From Roseateles sp. SL47 (GTDB lineage: Bacteria; Pseudomonadota; Gammaproteobacteria; Burkholderiales; Burkholderiaceae_C): 64,000 nt of DNA. The stretch covers positions 5,890,001-5,954,000 of the forward strand of contig NZ_CP113068.1 of NCBI RefSeq assembly GCF_026625885.1, read 5' to 3'. The translations under genes and the position numbers were made by a program. Position 1 is the first letter of the stretch; every line of letters begins with the position of its first letter. This document shows, one piece after another, positions 16,220 through 24,830 of the stretch. Below the pieces are notes generated by a model that was not told where the DNA came from, did not search any database, and was given only the letters and a program-made list of their open reading frames with translations.

Positions 16220-18316
16220 TTATTCGGTGAAGCCCTTGCCCTGTTCGGCCAGGCGCGCCAGCAGCGGCGCCGGTTCCCAGAACTTCGCGTCGTCCAGCGG
16301 ATTGCGGGCAAAGCGCTTCATCGTCTGCACCACGTTGTACAGGCCCACGGTGTCGGCATAACACATCGGGCCACCGCGCCACAGCGGGAACCCATAACCG
16401 GTCAGGTACACCATGTCGATGTCGGACGCGCGCAAGGCAATGCCCTCTTCCAGGATGCGAGCACCTTCATTCACCAGCGCAAACACCAGGCGGTGGACGA
16501 TTTCCTCGTCGCTGATCTTTCGTGGGGTGATGCCCAGGCCGGATCGGTGCATGTCGATCATCTCCAGCACGGTGCGTGACGGCATCGCGTCGCGCTTGCC
16601 GGGCTGATAGTCGTACCAGCCCGCGCCGGTCTTCTGGCCGTAGCGGCCCATCTCGCACAGCAGGTCGGCCGTTTTGGAATAACGCAGGTCCGGCTTCTCG
16701 ATGTAGCGGCGCTTGCGGATGTACCAGCCCACATCGTTGCCGGCCAGATCGCCCATGCGGAACGGGCCCATGGCAAAGCCGAAGCGTTCCACGGCCTTGT
16801 CCACCTGCTGCGGCGTGCAGCCTTCTTCCAGCAGGAAACCGGCCTGGCGGCTGTACTGCTCGATCATGCGGTTGCCGATGAAGCCGTCACACACGCCGGA
16901 CACCACGCAGGTCTTGCGGATCTTCTTGCCCAGGGCCATCACCGTGGCCAGCACATCCTTGGCCGTGGCGGCGCCCCGCACCACCTCCAGCAGCTTCATC
17001 ACATTGGCCGGGCTGAAGAAGTGGGTGCCAATCACGTCCTGCGGACGCTTGGTGAAGCTGGCGATCTTGTTGACGTCCAGCGTCGAGGTGTTGGAGGCCA
17101 GGATGGCACCGGGCTTCATCACCTCGTCCAGGCGACGGAAGACCTGCTCCTTCACGCCAATGTCCTCGAACACGGCCTCGATCACCAGGTCGGCGTGCCC
17201 GATCTCGGCATAGCTCAGCGTGCCCTGCAGCAGGGCCATCCGCTGCGCGTATTTGTCTTCCTTGAGCTTGCCCTTGCGGATCTGGGCTTCGTAGTTCCTG
17301 CGGATGGTCTCGATGCCGCGGTCCAGCGCCTCGACCTTCATTTCCAGCAGCGTCACAGGAATGCCGGCATTCAGAAAATTCATCGCAATGCCGCCGCCCA
17401 TGGTGCCGGCCCCGATGATGGCCACCTTGTGGATGGGGCGCAGCGGCGTGTCCTCCGGCACATCCGGAATCTTGGCGGCCGCGCGCTCGGCAAAGAAGGC
17501 ATGGCGCAGCGCTTTGGATTCGGGCGTCAGCATCAGCTGGGCAAAGGCCTCGCGCTCTGCCTTCATGCCGTCCTCAAAACGCTGGCTCACCGCCGCTGCC
17601 ACCGCATCCACACATTGCAGCGGCGCGGGGAAGTTCTTGCTCATGGCCTGCACGGTGTTGCGGGCGAACTGGAAATAAGCTTGCGCCTCCGGATGCTGGG
17701 CTTTCAGGTCCCGCACGCGCGGCAGCGGGCGCTTGTCCGCCACGTCCATCGCAAGGGCCACCGCCCCATCCAGCAGATCGCCGTCGATGATCTTCTGGAA
17801 CAGCACCTGGCCCGGCACCTGGGCCAGCAGTTCGCTGTTGACCGGCTCGCCGCTGACGATCATGTTGAGCGCGGGTTCCACGCCCAGGGCGCGCGGCAGG
17901 CGTTGGGTGCCACCGGCACCCGGCAGCAGACCCAGCTTCACTTCCGGCAACGCCACCTTGGTGCCGGCTGCGGCCACGCGGTAGTGACAGCCCAGCGCCA
18001 GCTCCAGACCACCGCCCATGCAGACGCTGTGGATCGCCGCCACCACCGGCTTGCTGCAGGACTCCACCCGCTGGATGAGGGACAGCAGATTGGGTTCGGC
18101 CAGCGCCTTGGGCGAGCCGAACTCGCGGATGTCGGCCCCCCCGGAGAACGCTTTGCCGGCGCCGGTGATCACCACCGCCTTGATGGACGCATCGTTCTCC
18201 GCCCGATCAATGCACTCGGCGGTCGCCTTGCGCGTGGCGAAGCCGAGTCCGTTGACTGGCGGGTTGTTCAGCGTGATCACGGCCACCGAGCCGCGGACTT
18301 CATAACTGGCACTCAT
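16220..18316 (-). CDS. fadB: 3-Hydroxyacyl-CoA dehydrogenase / enoyl-CoA hydratase bifunctional protein
   Basis: A 698-residue multifunctional beta-oxidation enzyme. The N-terminal crotonase domain (about 1-190) has [11 protein letters not shown] and the oxyanion segment [15 protein letters not shown]. The dehydrogenase half starts at about 300 with [24 protein letters not shown] and holds the catalytic [17 protein letters not shown]. The arrangement is that of the monofunctional-peroxisomal-like FadB/FadJ type. The ATG at 18316 has the site GGAAGGAAG. It is the first gene of a five-gene operon (hydratase/dehydrogenase, thiolase, acyl-CoA dehydrogenase, SDR, thioesterase), with a palindromic operator candidate about 76 bases upstream. 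Confidence 0.93.
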   Translation of the reverse strand: MSASYEVRGSVAVITLNNPPVNGLGFATRKATAECIDRAENDASIKAVVITGAGKAFSGGADIREFGSPKALAEPNLLSLIQRVESCSKPVVAAIHSVCMGGGLELALGCHYRVAAAGTKVALPEVKLGLLPGAGGTQRLPRALGVEPALNMIVSGEPVNSELLAQVPGQVLFQKIIDGDLLDGAVALAMDVADKRPLPRVRDLKAQHPEAQAYFQFARNTVQAMSKNFPAPLQCVDAVAAAVSQRFEDGMKAEREAFAQLMLTPESKALRHAFFAERAAAKIPDVPEDTPLRPIHKVAIIGAGTMGGGIAMNFLNAGIPVTLLEMKVEALDRGIETIRRNYEAQIRKGKLKEDKYAQRMALLQGTLSYAEIGHADLVIEAVFEDIGVKEQVFRRLDEVMKPGAILASNTSTLDVNKIASFTKRPQDVIGTHFFSPANVMKLLEVVRGAATAKDVLATVMALGKKIRKTCVVSGVCDGFIGNRMIEQYSRQAGFLLEEGCTPQQVDKAVERFGFAMGPFRMGDLAGNDVGWYIRKRRYIEKPDLRYSKTADLLCEMGRYGQKTGAGWYDYQPGKRDAMPSRTVLEMIDMHRSGLGITPRKISDEEIVHRLVFALVNEGARILEEGIALRASDIDMVYLTGYGFPLWRGGPMCYADTVGLYNVVQTMKRFARNPLDDAKFWEPAPLLARLAEQGKGFTE

Positions 18317-18391
18317 GCTGCTTCCTTCCTGGATAGGTGAAGGGCCTCGCTGGCGTCCCGAGCCTCTCTCCTGCCGGGATCCATGCGAAAA

Positions 18392-18403
18392 GAACGATCG
18401 TTC
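18392..18403. promoter_or_regulatory. Perfect palindrome GAACGATCGTTC, candidate TetR-type operator
   Basis: This 12-bp perfect inverted repeat lies 76-87 bases upstream of the fadB-like start and 173 bases upstream of the effector-like gene at 18576. TetR-family repressors of fatty-acid degradation in proteobacteria bind similar GC-centred palindromes. The site could serve either divergent gene. Confidence 0.5.
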
Positions 18404-18575
18404 GATTCTAGGCAGAGCGCTCGACCCTGGCATGTCCCTGCGGCGACAAACGCACGCGCCGGTGTCCATGGCGAACTTGTTCAGCGTGGGGACACACACA
18501 CAGATTTGTCATTGTGAGCCCCGCATGTGGACCTGCTGCTTCCCCCATCGATCGGCTTCCTGGGAGGACGAACCC

Positions 18576-19802
18576 GTGCAGGATAACGGCGGAGACACGC
18601 CCGGGCCTGAATGCCCCGCGCCGGATCCCGCCGAGGGCGAGGCCGCTTCCGCTACGGAAAGCGGCCCGCTGATGGAACCGGGCACCGGTTCTGCGCTGGG
18701 AACGGGCTCGGTGAGTTCCGCCCCATCATCGGCCGGCGGGGAAGCTTCCAGCTTTCAGCGCAGTTCCAGCCTGCTGAGCAGTGTCCTTCGGTCATGCCAC
18801 GGCAGCAGCAGCGCCGCCAGTGCGGAAATGGCCAGGGCGCGCTGCAGCAAGCTGAAGCTGGTGATCGCCGACTCTGCATTCGGGTCCCTGGATCTCTCCG
18901 GAATGACACCCAGCCAGCTTCAGTCCATGCCTACAGACAAGCGGATTGGCCTTGGACGAAGGGTCGAGGCGCTGATGCTGCCCAGCGGTTGCGCGGCCTC
19001 GGTGGTGCGGGGCTGGTTGCAGGCCTGCCCCCATCTGAAAAGCATCACGGTGCCGGATATTCAGGACGACGGACGGCTGCTGTCAGCGATTGGCCGCCGC
19101 ACACTGCGTGAGTTCAGAACCACCCCACCAGGACCGGTCGGCCTGACCGTCGGTCTCTCCACCACGGTCGCGGTGCCAGACCATCTGGTCACCGGGCCCA
19201 ACCGGATCCGGTTGAAACAATGGGAGCTTAAACAGACGCCCTTGCCGATGTTGTCTCCGGAGGCATTCACCCGCATCAAGTCGGTGATCGAGTTTTACCT
19301 GTTTGAAACCACCACGGGGATCGGCTGGAGCTTCACGCTGTCCGACAAGGGGCGAGAGGCCATGCTGGCGCTGATGGCCGCCGCACCCTCGGAGCTTCTG
19401 CTGAGCCCGGCCGCCCAGAATTACCACCAGGTGTTTCACCGCCTGAAAGCGGTGGGCAACAGCCCGATCTACAAGGGCGAGCTGGTGAATTTTCTGCGCC
19501 CGACGCTGTTGGCGTGCTGGCAGCACATCACCAAACCCAAGGGCAGCACGGGCCACGAGCTGAAAACCCAGGAGGAGCTCTACCAGAGTGCCGTGCAGCA
19601 GTTCTGGTTGCACGGCGGCTCACCGGAAGAGAGCAAGGGCGCGCGGGAGCGGATCCTCAAGGCCCTGCTGAGCAAATCCAGGTTGGGCAATAACTGTCCA
19701 CTGAAATTCACGCTCCAGCCGCTCACGCCGCTGATCGGAGACGACCCGGCGGAGTCCCCACCGCCGTCCGCTGAGCTGTCGCAGGACTCTCCGATCGAAT
19801 GA
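18576..19802 (+). CDS. Uncharacterised effector-like protein, distant paralogue of the protein at 9635
   Basis: A 408-residue protein from a GTG at 18576, chosen because GGGAGGAC sits seven bases upstream; in-frame ATGs further up lack such a site. The first 90 residues are acidic, then Ser/Gly/Ala-rich and without a signal peptide. Residues about 104-170 (SLDLSGMTPSQLQSMPTD, LMLPSGCAASVVRGWL, HLKSITVPD) align by eye with residues 55-140 of the protein at 9635. A helical domain follows with APSELLLSPA (compare VPTELLPVRG in the first protein) and NSPIYKGEL around Tyr299. No known family is recognised. A translocated effector role is inferred only from the disordered N-terminus, the LRR-like segment and the paralogue. 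Confidence 0.6.
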   Translation: MQDNGGDTPGPECPAPDPAEGEAASATESGPLMEPGTGSALGTGSVSSAPSSAGGEASSFQRSSSLLSSVLRSCHGSSSAASAEMARARCSKLKLVIADSAFGSLDLSGMTPSQLQSMPTDKRIGLGRRVEALMLPSGCAASVVRGWLQACPHLKSITVPDIQDDGRLLSAIGRRTLREFRTTPPGPVGLTVGLSTTVAVPDHLVTGPNRIRLKQWELKQTPLPMLSPEAFTRIKSVIEFYLFETTTGIGWSFTLSDKGREAMLALMAAAPSELLLSPAAQNYHQVFHRLKAVGNSPIYKGELVNFLRPTLLACWQHITKPKGSTGHELKTQEELYQSAVQQFWLHGGSPEESKGARERILKALLSKSRLGNNCPLKFTLQPLTPLIGDDPAESPPPSAELSQDSPIE

Positions 19803-19827
19803 CCGCCTCAGCGCGGCCGGGTGGCCG

Positions 19828-20268
19828 TCAACGGCCCCGCGAACGATCGATCTGAGTGGGCGCAAAGCCGCTGTTGTCGTCCAGCTCTTCGTGCTGTGTC
19901 GGCTGGAACGCCGACCCGCCCTGCACCGCCCGGGCCCCCATCGGCATCACCGGGGTCACCAGCGGGGACGCCACCCGGGGTTCCAGCGGCGGGCCCAGGG
20001 TGTCTGCCGGGCTGACCGTGTTGGCCGCCCGACGCCGCACGCGCTCGGCGATGAGGCGCAGTTCGCCCAGTTCCAGCTGGAGTTGCTCGATCTGGCGACG
20101 GGCCTGGCTGTTCTGCTGGTTCAGCAGGTCTCGGGAGGCCTTGAGCTGCTCGATCAGGCCGCGTGCTTTGGACAGCCGTCGATGCCACCACACGCTGAAC
20201 GCCAAGCCCCCCACCACGCAGCCACCCACGGCACCCGCCGCACTGGCCCACACCTGCCCGATATCCAT
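19828..20268 (-). CDS. Membrane-anchored coiled-coil protein of unknown function
   Basis: A 146-residue protein with one N-terminal membrane helix (about residues 6-27), then a coiled coil (about 30-75, with LIEQLKASRDLLNQQ and QIEQLQLELGELRLIAERV), and a flexible Pro-rich tail. The layout resembles ZapG/YhcB-type proteins, but no specific motif supports that name. The ATG at 20268 has AAGGAGC eight bases upstream. It is convergent with the effector-like gene ending at 19802. Confidence 0.65.
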   Translation of the reverse strand: MDIGQVWASAAGAVGGCVVGGLAFSVWWHRRLSKARGLIEQLKASRDLLNQQNSQARRQIEQLQLELGELRLIAERVRRRAANTVSPADTLGPPLEPRVASPLVTPVMPMGARAVQGGSAFQPTQHEELDDNSGFAPTQIDRSRGR

Positions 20269-20667
20269 ATCCCGCTCCTTCTGGAACTTTTTGAATCTCC
20301 GATCCGACAAGGCCATGAGGCCTGCGGACCGGGGCGGGGTTCCATCTCGGACCCCTTGCGACTCAATGTAGTCCCGTGTCATGCGCCTGTAACGCTGGAC
20401 ACCCACCCGGAACAGGGGACCGGGGTCGGGGTTTCGCCACGGCGCAAGCAAGTTTTCACAGGTATTGCACCTGGAAGCAGGGGTGGCAGACCCACGGGGG
20501 GGATGGCGGCCAGCCGACAACGCAGAAGGTGGCCGCGAGGCAACGGGGGAAGCCACATCGGAGCAACCGACAAATCCGGCCGGGGGGCGCCCGGGGTGCC
20601 GCCGGAGTGCGGCCGGGATGCCGCCGTGGCGCTGGTCCGCAGCAAGGCGGCCAAGGGCTGAGGCTGC
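20269..20667. other. 399-bp intergenic stretch with no gene seen
   Basis: The stretch separates livF from the coiled-coil protein gene on the same strand. Open frames here lack ribosome binding sites and family features. The part nearest livF (about 20575-20660) is very GC-rich and can fold, but has no T tract. It must hold the promoter of the coiled-coil gene; none is clear. Confidence 0.5.
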
Positions 20668-21369
20668 TCAGACCTCCAGCCACTCCTTGCGGACATAGGC
20701 ATTGGCCTTGAGCTCGGCCGGCGTGCCTTCAAACACAATACGCCCGTGGCCCATCACATAGCAGCGCTCGGAAATCTCCAGCGCGATGGCCAGCTTCTGC
20801 TCCACCAGCAGCACCGACACCCCGCGCCGCTTCAGCTCTTTCAGATACTCCGCCACCAGTTCCACGATCTTGGGCGCCAGACCTTCGGTCGGTTCGTCGA
20901 TCATGATCAGGTCCGGGTCGCCCATCAGGGTGCGGCACAGGGTCAGCATCTGCTGCTCGCCGCCGGACAGTACACCGGCCTCGGTGTGCTGGCGTTCCTT
21001 CAGGCGCGGGAACATGCGGTACATGTCGTCGAAGCTCCAACGCGCCGAGGGGGCTGCGCGGCCGCCCTTCTGCCCCAGCATCAGGTTCTGGTGCACCGTG
21101 AGCTTGGGAAAGATGTCCCGGTTCTCCGGCACATAGCCAAGCCCCTCATGCGCAATCTCATAGGCCTTGCGCCCCAGCAACGCCTTGCCCCCCCATTCCA
21201 CCCGTCCCGTCCCCTCCACCTGACCCATGATGGTCTTGACCGTGGTGGAGCGGCCTGAGCCATTACGGCCCAGCAGGCTGACGATTTCCCCGGGCCGTAC
21301 CTCCAGGCTCACGCCATGCAGCACATGGCTCTTGCCGTAGAAGGCATGCAGGTTCTCCAGCTTCAGCAT
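20668..21369 (-). CDS. livF: Branched-chain amino acid-type ABC transporter ATPase LivF, with Arg in Walker A
   Basis: A 233-residue ATP-binding subunit. It has a Q-loop region (GYVPENRDIFPKLTVHQNL), signature LSGGEQQMLTLCRTLM, Walker B DLIMIDEPTEGLAP and the H-loop substitute VEQ typical of LivF. The P-loop reads GRNGSGRSTT, with Arg40 where Lys normally contacts the ATP phosphates. The start at 21369 follows GGGAGACACGG; an ATG at 21384 that overlaps the livG stop is an alternative. It is the last gene of the Liv operon. Confidence 0.9.
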   Translation of the reverse strand: MLKLENLHAFYGKSHVLHGVSLEVRPGEIVSLLGRNGSGRSTTVKTIMGQVEGTGRVEWGGKALLGRKAYEIAHEGLGYVPENRDIFPKLTVHQNLMLGQKGGRAAPSARWSFDDMYRMFPRLKERQHTEAGVLSGGEQQMLTLCRTLMGDPDLIMIDEPTEGLAPKIVELVAEYLKELKRRGVSVLLVEQKLAIALEISERCYVMGHGRIVFEGTPAELKANAYVRKEWLEV

Positions 21370-21380
21370 CCGTGTCTCCC

Positions 21381-22166
21381 TCATGCGTGGGCGTCCTGGG
21401 CCTGCGCTTGCGCGAGCACCGAGCCGAGGTAGGCCTCCTGCACGCGCGGGTTGGCACGCACCGCCTCCGGCGTGTCGAAGGCGATCACCTCCCCATACAC
21501 CAGCACTGCGATCTTGTCGGCCAGGCCAAAGACCACCCCCATGTCGTGCTCCACCGTCAACAGCGTGCGGCCTTCCGTCACCTGGCGGATCAACTGGATG
21601 AACCGCCTGGTTTCGCTTTTGCTCATGCCGGCCGTGGGCTCATCCAGCAGAATCACCTGGGCGCCGCCGGCAATGGTGATGCCGATCTCCAGCGCACGGG
21701 CTTCGGCATAGGTGAGGTTCATGGCCGGGACGTCGCGCTTCTTGTCCAGATGCAGCATCTCCAGCAGTTCGTCGGCCCGGTCATTGAGGCCATCCAGGCC
21801 GGCGAGGAACTTCCAGAAGGCATACCGATGCCCCATGGACCACAGCAGCGCACACCGGATGTTCTCGAACACCGACAGCCGTGTGAACAGATTGGACACC
21901 TGGAAGCTGCGGGACAACCCCCGGCGGTTGATCTGATGCGGGGCGAGTGTGTCGATGCGCTCGCCAAACAGCCGGATCTCGCCGCTGGTGGGTGAGAACC
22001 GCCCGCTGATGAGATTGAACAAGGTGGACTTGCCGGCACCGTTGGGGCCGATGATGGCCACCCGCTCGCCGGGTTTCACGGCCAGCTCCGCGCCACGAAT
22101 GATCTCGCTGCGGCCGAAGCTCTTGCGCAGCGCCCGCAGCTCCAGCGCAAAGGGGGATGGGCTCAT
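21381..22166 (-). CDS. livG: Branched-chain amino acid-type ABC transporter ATPase LivG
   Basis: A 261-residue ATPase with a normal P-loop (IIGPNGAGKSTLFNLISG), the LivG mark GLSRSFQVSNLFTRLSVFENIR, Walker B QVILLDEPTAGMS and VEHDM. The signature segment is changed to LTYAEARALEIGI, where LSYGEQR is usual; this may weaken ATP hydrolysis or be a lineage feature. The start has AGGAGACCGGC upstream. It works with LivF, LivH and LivM at the inner membrane. Confidence 0.92.
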   Translation of the reverse strand: MSPSPFALELRALRKSFGRSEIIRGAELAVKPGERVAIIGPNGAGKSTLFNLISGRFSPTSGEIRLFGERIDTLAPHQINRRGLSRSFQVSNLFTRLSVFENIRCALLWSMGHRYAFWKFLAGLDGLNDRADELLEMLHLDKKRDVPAMNLTYAEARALEIGITIAGGAQVILLDEPTAGMSKSETRRFIQLIRQVTEGRTLLTVEHDMGVVFGLADKIAVLVYGEVIAFDTPEAVRANPRVQEAYLGSVLAQAQAQDAHA

Positions 22167-22185
22167 GCCGGTCTCCTGGGTGCGT

Positions 22186-23649
22186 TCACAGGCTCTCCCT
22201 ACGCTTGATTTCCTTTTCGATCTCTTCCTGCGCCTGGCCCCATTCGCGGATGAACTGCCGCCGCGCCAGCTCGAAGAGCGCCACGCCGGTGACCAGCACA
22301 AAGGACGCCCCGAACCACGCATCCACGCCCTTCGCGTTGAGCGTCATGCCAAGGTAGCGCATGTCAGGGCCAAGGGCTTCATTGAGCTGCAGGTGGTAGA
22401 CCATCTCCACCATGGCCGAGCCGCCCAGCAGCGCCGTCAGCCCGGTCACCGCCAGCGCCAGGTAGGAGGTCCAGAGCGCGCGCAACTTGCCAAAGGCCGC
22501 CACCCGCAGGTTCATCATGACCAGCGAGGCAAAACCGCCCGGCGCGTACATCACCATGAACAGGAAGATCAGGCCCAGATACAGCAGCCAGGCCTTGGTC
22601 AGCTCCGACAGCAGCACCAGCGCCACCACCATCAGCACCGCGCCGATGATGGGCCCGAAGAAGAAGGTGGCACCGCCCAGGAAGGTGAACAGCAGATACG
22701 CCCCGGACCGCGCAGCGCCCACCACCTCGGCGGTGACGATCTCGAAGTTCAAGGCCGACAAGCCGCCCGAGACCCCGGCAAAGAAGCCAGCGATGAGGAA
22801 GGCCAGGAAACGCACCCACTGCGTGTCGTAGCCGATGAACTGCACACGCTCCGGGTTGTCTCTCACCGCATTGAGCATGCGCCCCAGGGGGGTGCGGGTG
22901 AAGGCGAACATCAGCCCGGTGCAGATGAAGCAATAGACGGCGATCAGGTAATACACCTGCACCTGTGGCCCGAAGCTGATGCCCAGCACCGGCGCGCCCA
23001 CCACACGGTTGCCGGAGATGCCCCCTTCCCCACCGAAGAATTCCGGCAGCATCAGCGACATCGACCAGATCAGTTCGGCCAGGCCCAAGGTGATCATCGC
23101 GAAGGGCGTGCCCGACTTCTTGGTGGACACATAACCGAACAGCGCCGCAAATCCCAACCCGGCGAGGCCGCCGATGATGGGAATCAGGCTGACGGGCAGC
23201 CACTGGAGCTGCCCACCGGAGACCGCATTGAGCGTATGGATGGCCAGGTAGGCGCCCAGGCCGCTATAGACCGCATGGCCGAAGCTCAACATCCCGCCCT
23301 GACCCAGCAGCAGGTTGTAGCTGAGGCAGGCAATGATGGCGATGCCGATCTGGGACAGCATCGTCTGCGCCAGGCTGCTGGTCCACAGCATCGGTGCCAC
23401 CAGCAGCGCCAGCGCATACACGCCCCACACCAACCAGCGGCCGACGTTGTAGGGCTTGAAGTGATAGCTCTCCCCGCGGGGCACGCGGCCGCGTCGCTGG
23501 GCCAGTGGCGCGGCGCCGGACGACGGTCCGGTCCCGGCGGAGCCCCCCGTGGCCGGCACGGTGGCTCCGGTGGCTCCGGTGGCTGAGGACGCAGACGCAG
23601 ACGCGGAGGACGGTGGCGACGCGGGCGTGGACGGCATCACAGCAGACAT
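22186..23649 (-). CDS. livM: Branched-chain amino acid-type ABC transporter permease LivM
   Basis: A 487-residue permease, longer than usual because of an N-terminal tail of about 60 residues made of Ala, Ser, Thr and Gly repeats, and a C-terminal extension of about 100 residues. The core has the family motifs LSYNLLLGQGGMLSFGHAVYSGLGAYLA and GRMLNAVRDNPERVQFIGYD, and about ten hydrophobic segments. GGGAGGATTGAAG precedes the ATG at 23649, which lies two bases from the livH stop. Confidence 0.9.
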   Translation of the reverse strand: MSAVMPSTPASPPSSASASASSATGATGATVPATGGSAGTGPSSGAAPLAQRRGRVPRGESYHFKPYNVGRWLVWGVYALALLVAPMLWTSSLAQTMLSQIGIAIIACLSYNLLLGQGGMLSFGHAVYSGLGAYLAIHTLNAVSGGQLQWLPVSLIPIIGGLAGLGFAALFGYVSTKKSGTPFAMITLGLAELIWSMSLMLPEFFGGEGGISGNRVVGAPVLGISFGPQVQVYYLIAVYCFICTGLMFAFTRTPLGRMLNAVRDNPERVQFIGYDTQWVRFLAFLIAGFFAGVSGGLSALNFEIVTAEVVGAARSGAYLLFTFLGGATFFFGPIIGAVLMVVALVLLSELTKAWLLYLGLIFLFMVMYAPGGFASLVMMNLRVAAFGKLRALWTSYLALAVTGLTALLGGSAMVEMVYHLQLNEALGPDMRYLGMTLNAKGVDAWFGASFVLVTGVALFELARRQFIREWGQAQEEIEKEIKRRESL

Positions 23650-23651
23650 CT

Positions 23652-24653
23652 TCAATCCTCCCGGGTACCCAGCAGGCCCTTGGGCCGGAAGATCAGGATC
23701 AACACCATCAGCAGATACGGCAGGATGGGGGCGACCTGGGCCAGGGTGAGCTTGAGCAAGGGATAACCGAAGGTGTCGGGCGTGGCCTTGAAGAGGCTGG
23801 CCAGGGACGCATCCACGGTGAGGGGCAAGGTCTGCAGCAAACCGATCAGGATCGACGCCACGAATGCCCCGGCCAGCGAGCCCACGCCACCCACGACCAC
23901 CACCACAAAGATGATGGAGCCCACGATCACGGCCATGGCGGGTTCGGTCACGAAGGTGATGCCGCCGATGACGCCGGCCAGCGCGGCCAGCGCGCACCCG
24001 CTGCCAAACACCAGCATGAACACTCGGGGCACGTTGTGGCCCAGCGCTTCCACCATCTCCGGATGGGTGAGCGCGGCCTGGATCACCAGCCCGATGCGGG
24101 TGCGGGTGAGCAGCAGCCACAGCGCCACCAGCATGCCCAGGGCCACCAGCATCATGAAGGCCCGGGTCATGGGGAACTTGGAACAGGACGCGGCGGCACA
24201 CAGCGCGGGCGCGGCCTCCCCCCAGACCCATTCCAGCCCTTGCCCCGGGGCATGCACCAGGGTGAAGGCCGCCCCTTGCAGGGCCGCAGGTGGCGAGAAC
24301 GGCACTGCCGTACGGCCCCACACCAGTTGCACCAGCTCCAGCACCACATACGACAGACCAAAGGTGATCAACAGCTCCGCCACATGGCCGAACTTGTGGA
24401 CCCGCCGCAGCGCGGCGCGTTCAAACAGCGCGCCCAGCGCCCCCACCGCCAGTGGCGCCAGGATCAGCGCCGGCCAGAAGCCGATCCAGCCCGCCACGCT
24501 GTAGGCCACATAGGCCCCCAGCATGTAGAAGCTGGCATGGGCGAAGTTCAGCACACCCATCATGCTGAAGATCAGCGTGAGCCCCGAGCTGAGCATGAAC
24601 AGCAGCAGCCCGGAGGACAGCCCGTTCAGCAGATTGATCAACATTTGTTCCAC
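23652..24653 (-). CDS. livH: Branched-chain amino acid-type ABC transporter permease LivH
   Basis: A 333-residue inner-membrane permease with about eight helices. LINLLNGLSSGLLLFMLSSGLTLIFSMMGVLNFAHASFYMLGAY is the classic LivH N-terminus, read here in overlapping parts: SSGLTLIFSMMGVLNFAHA, then FYMLGAYVAY. A central loop with several Cys residues (APALCAAASCSKFPMTRAF) is unusual. The start may be GTG at 24653 or ATG at 24644. Confidence 0.9.
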   Translation of the reverse strand: MEQMLINLLNGLSSGLLLFMLSSGLTLIFSMMGVLNFAHASFYMLGAYVAYSVAGWIGFWPALILAPLAVGALGALFERAALRRVHKFGHVAELLITFGLSYVVLELVQLVWGRTAVPFSPPAALQGAAFTLVHAPGQGLEWVWGEAAPALCAAASCSKFPMTRAFMMLVALGMLVALWLLLTRTRIGLVIQAALTHPEMVEALGHNVPRVFMLVFGSGCALAALAGVIGGITFVTEPAMAVIVGSIIFVVVVVGGVGSLAGAFVASILIGLLQTLPLTVDASLASLFKATPDTFGYPLLKLTLAQVAPILPYLLMVLILIFRPKGLLGTRED

Positions 24654-24830
24654 AACAACCACCCATCCCCTCGGGCGCAAGACCCCACTGACACGGACCT
24701 CAGACGGATCACCGATGCATCACTGACGGATCAGACCGCGCGGCCTCAACACCGACCGGCCCGCCAAGGTGCCGGCCCCCCCACCGCCTCTGCGGTGAGG
24801 GCAGACACCCATGCGGCAAGGGCCTGGCAA

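Noticed and set aside
18401..18425. Plant-pathogen hrp/PIP-type box (TTCG-N16-TTCG) upstream of the effector-like gene
   Set aside because: TTCG is followed after 15 bases by CTCG, not by TTCG at the right spacing. No matching box was found upstream of the gene at 9635 either.
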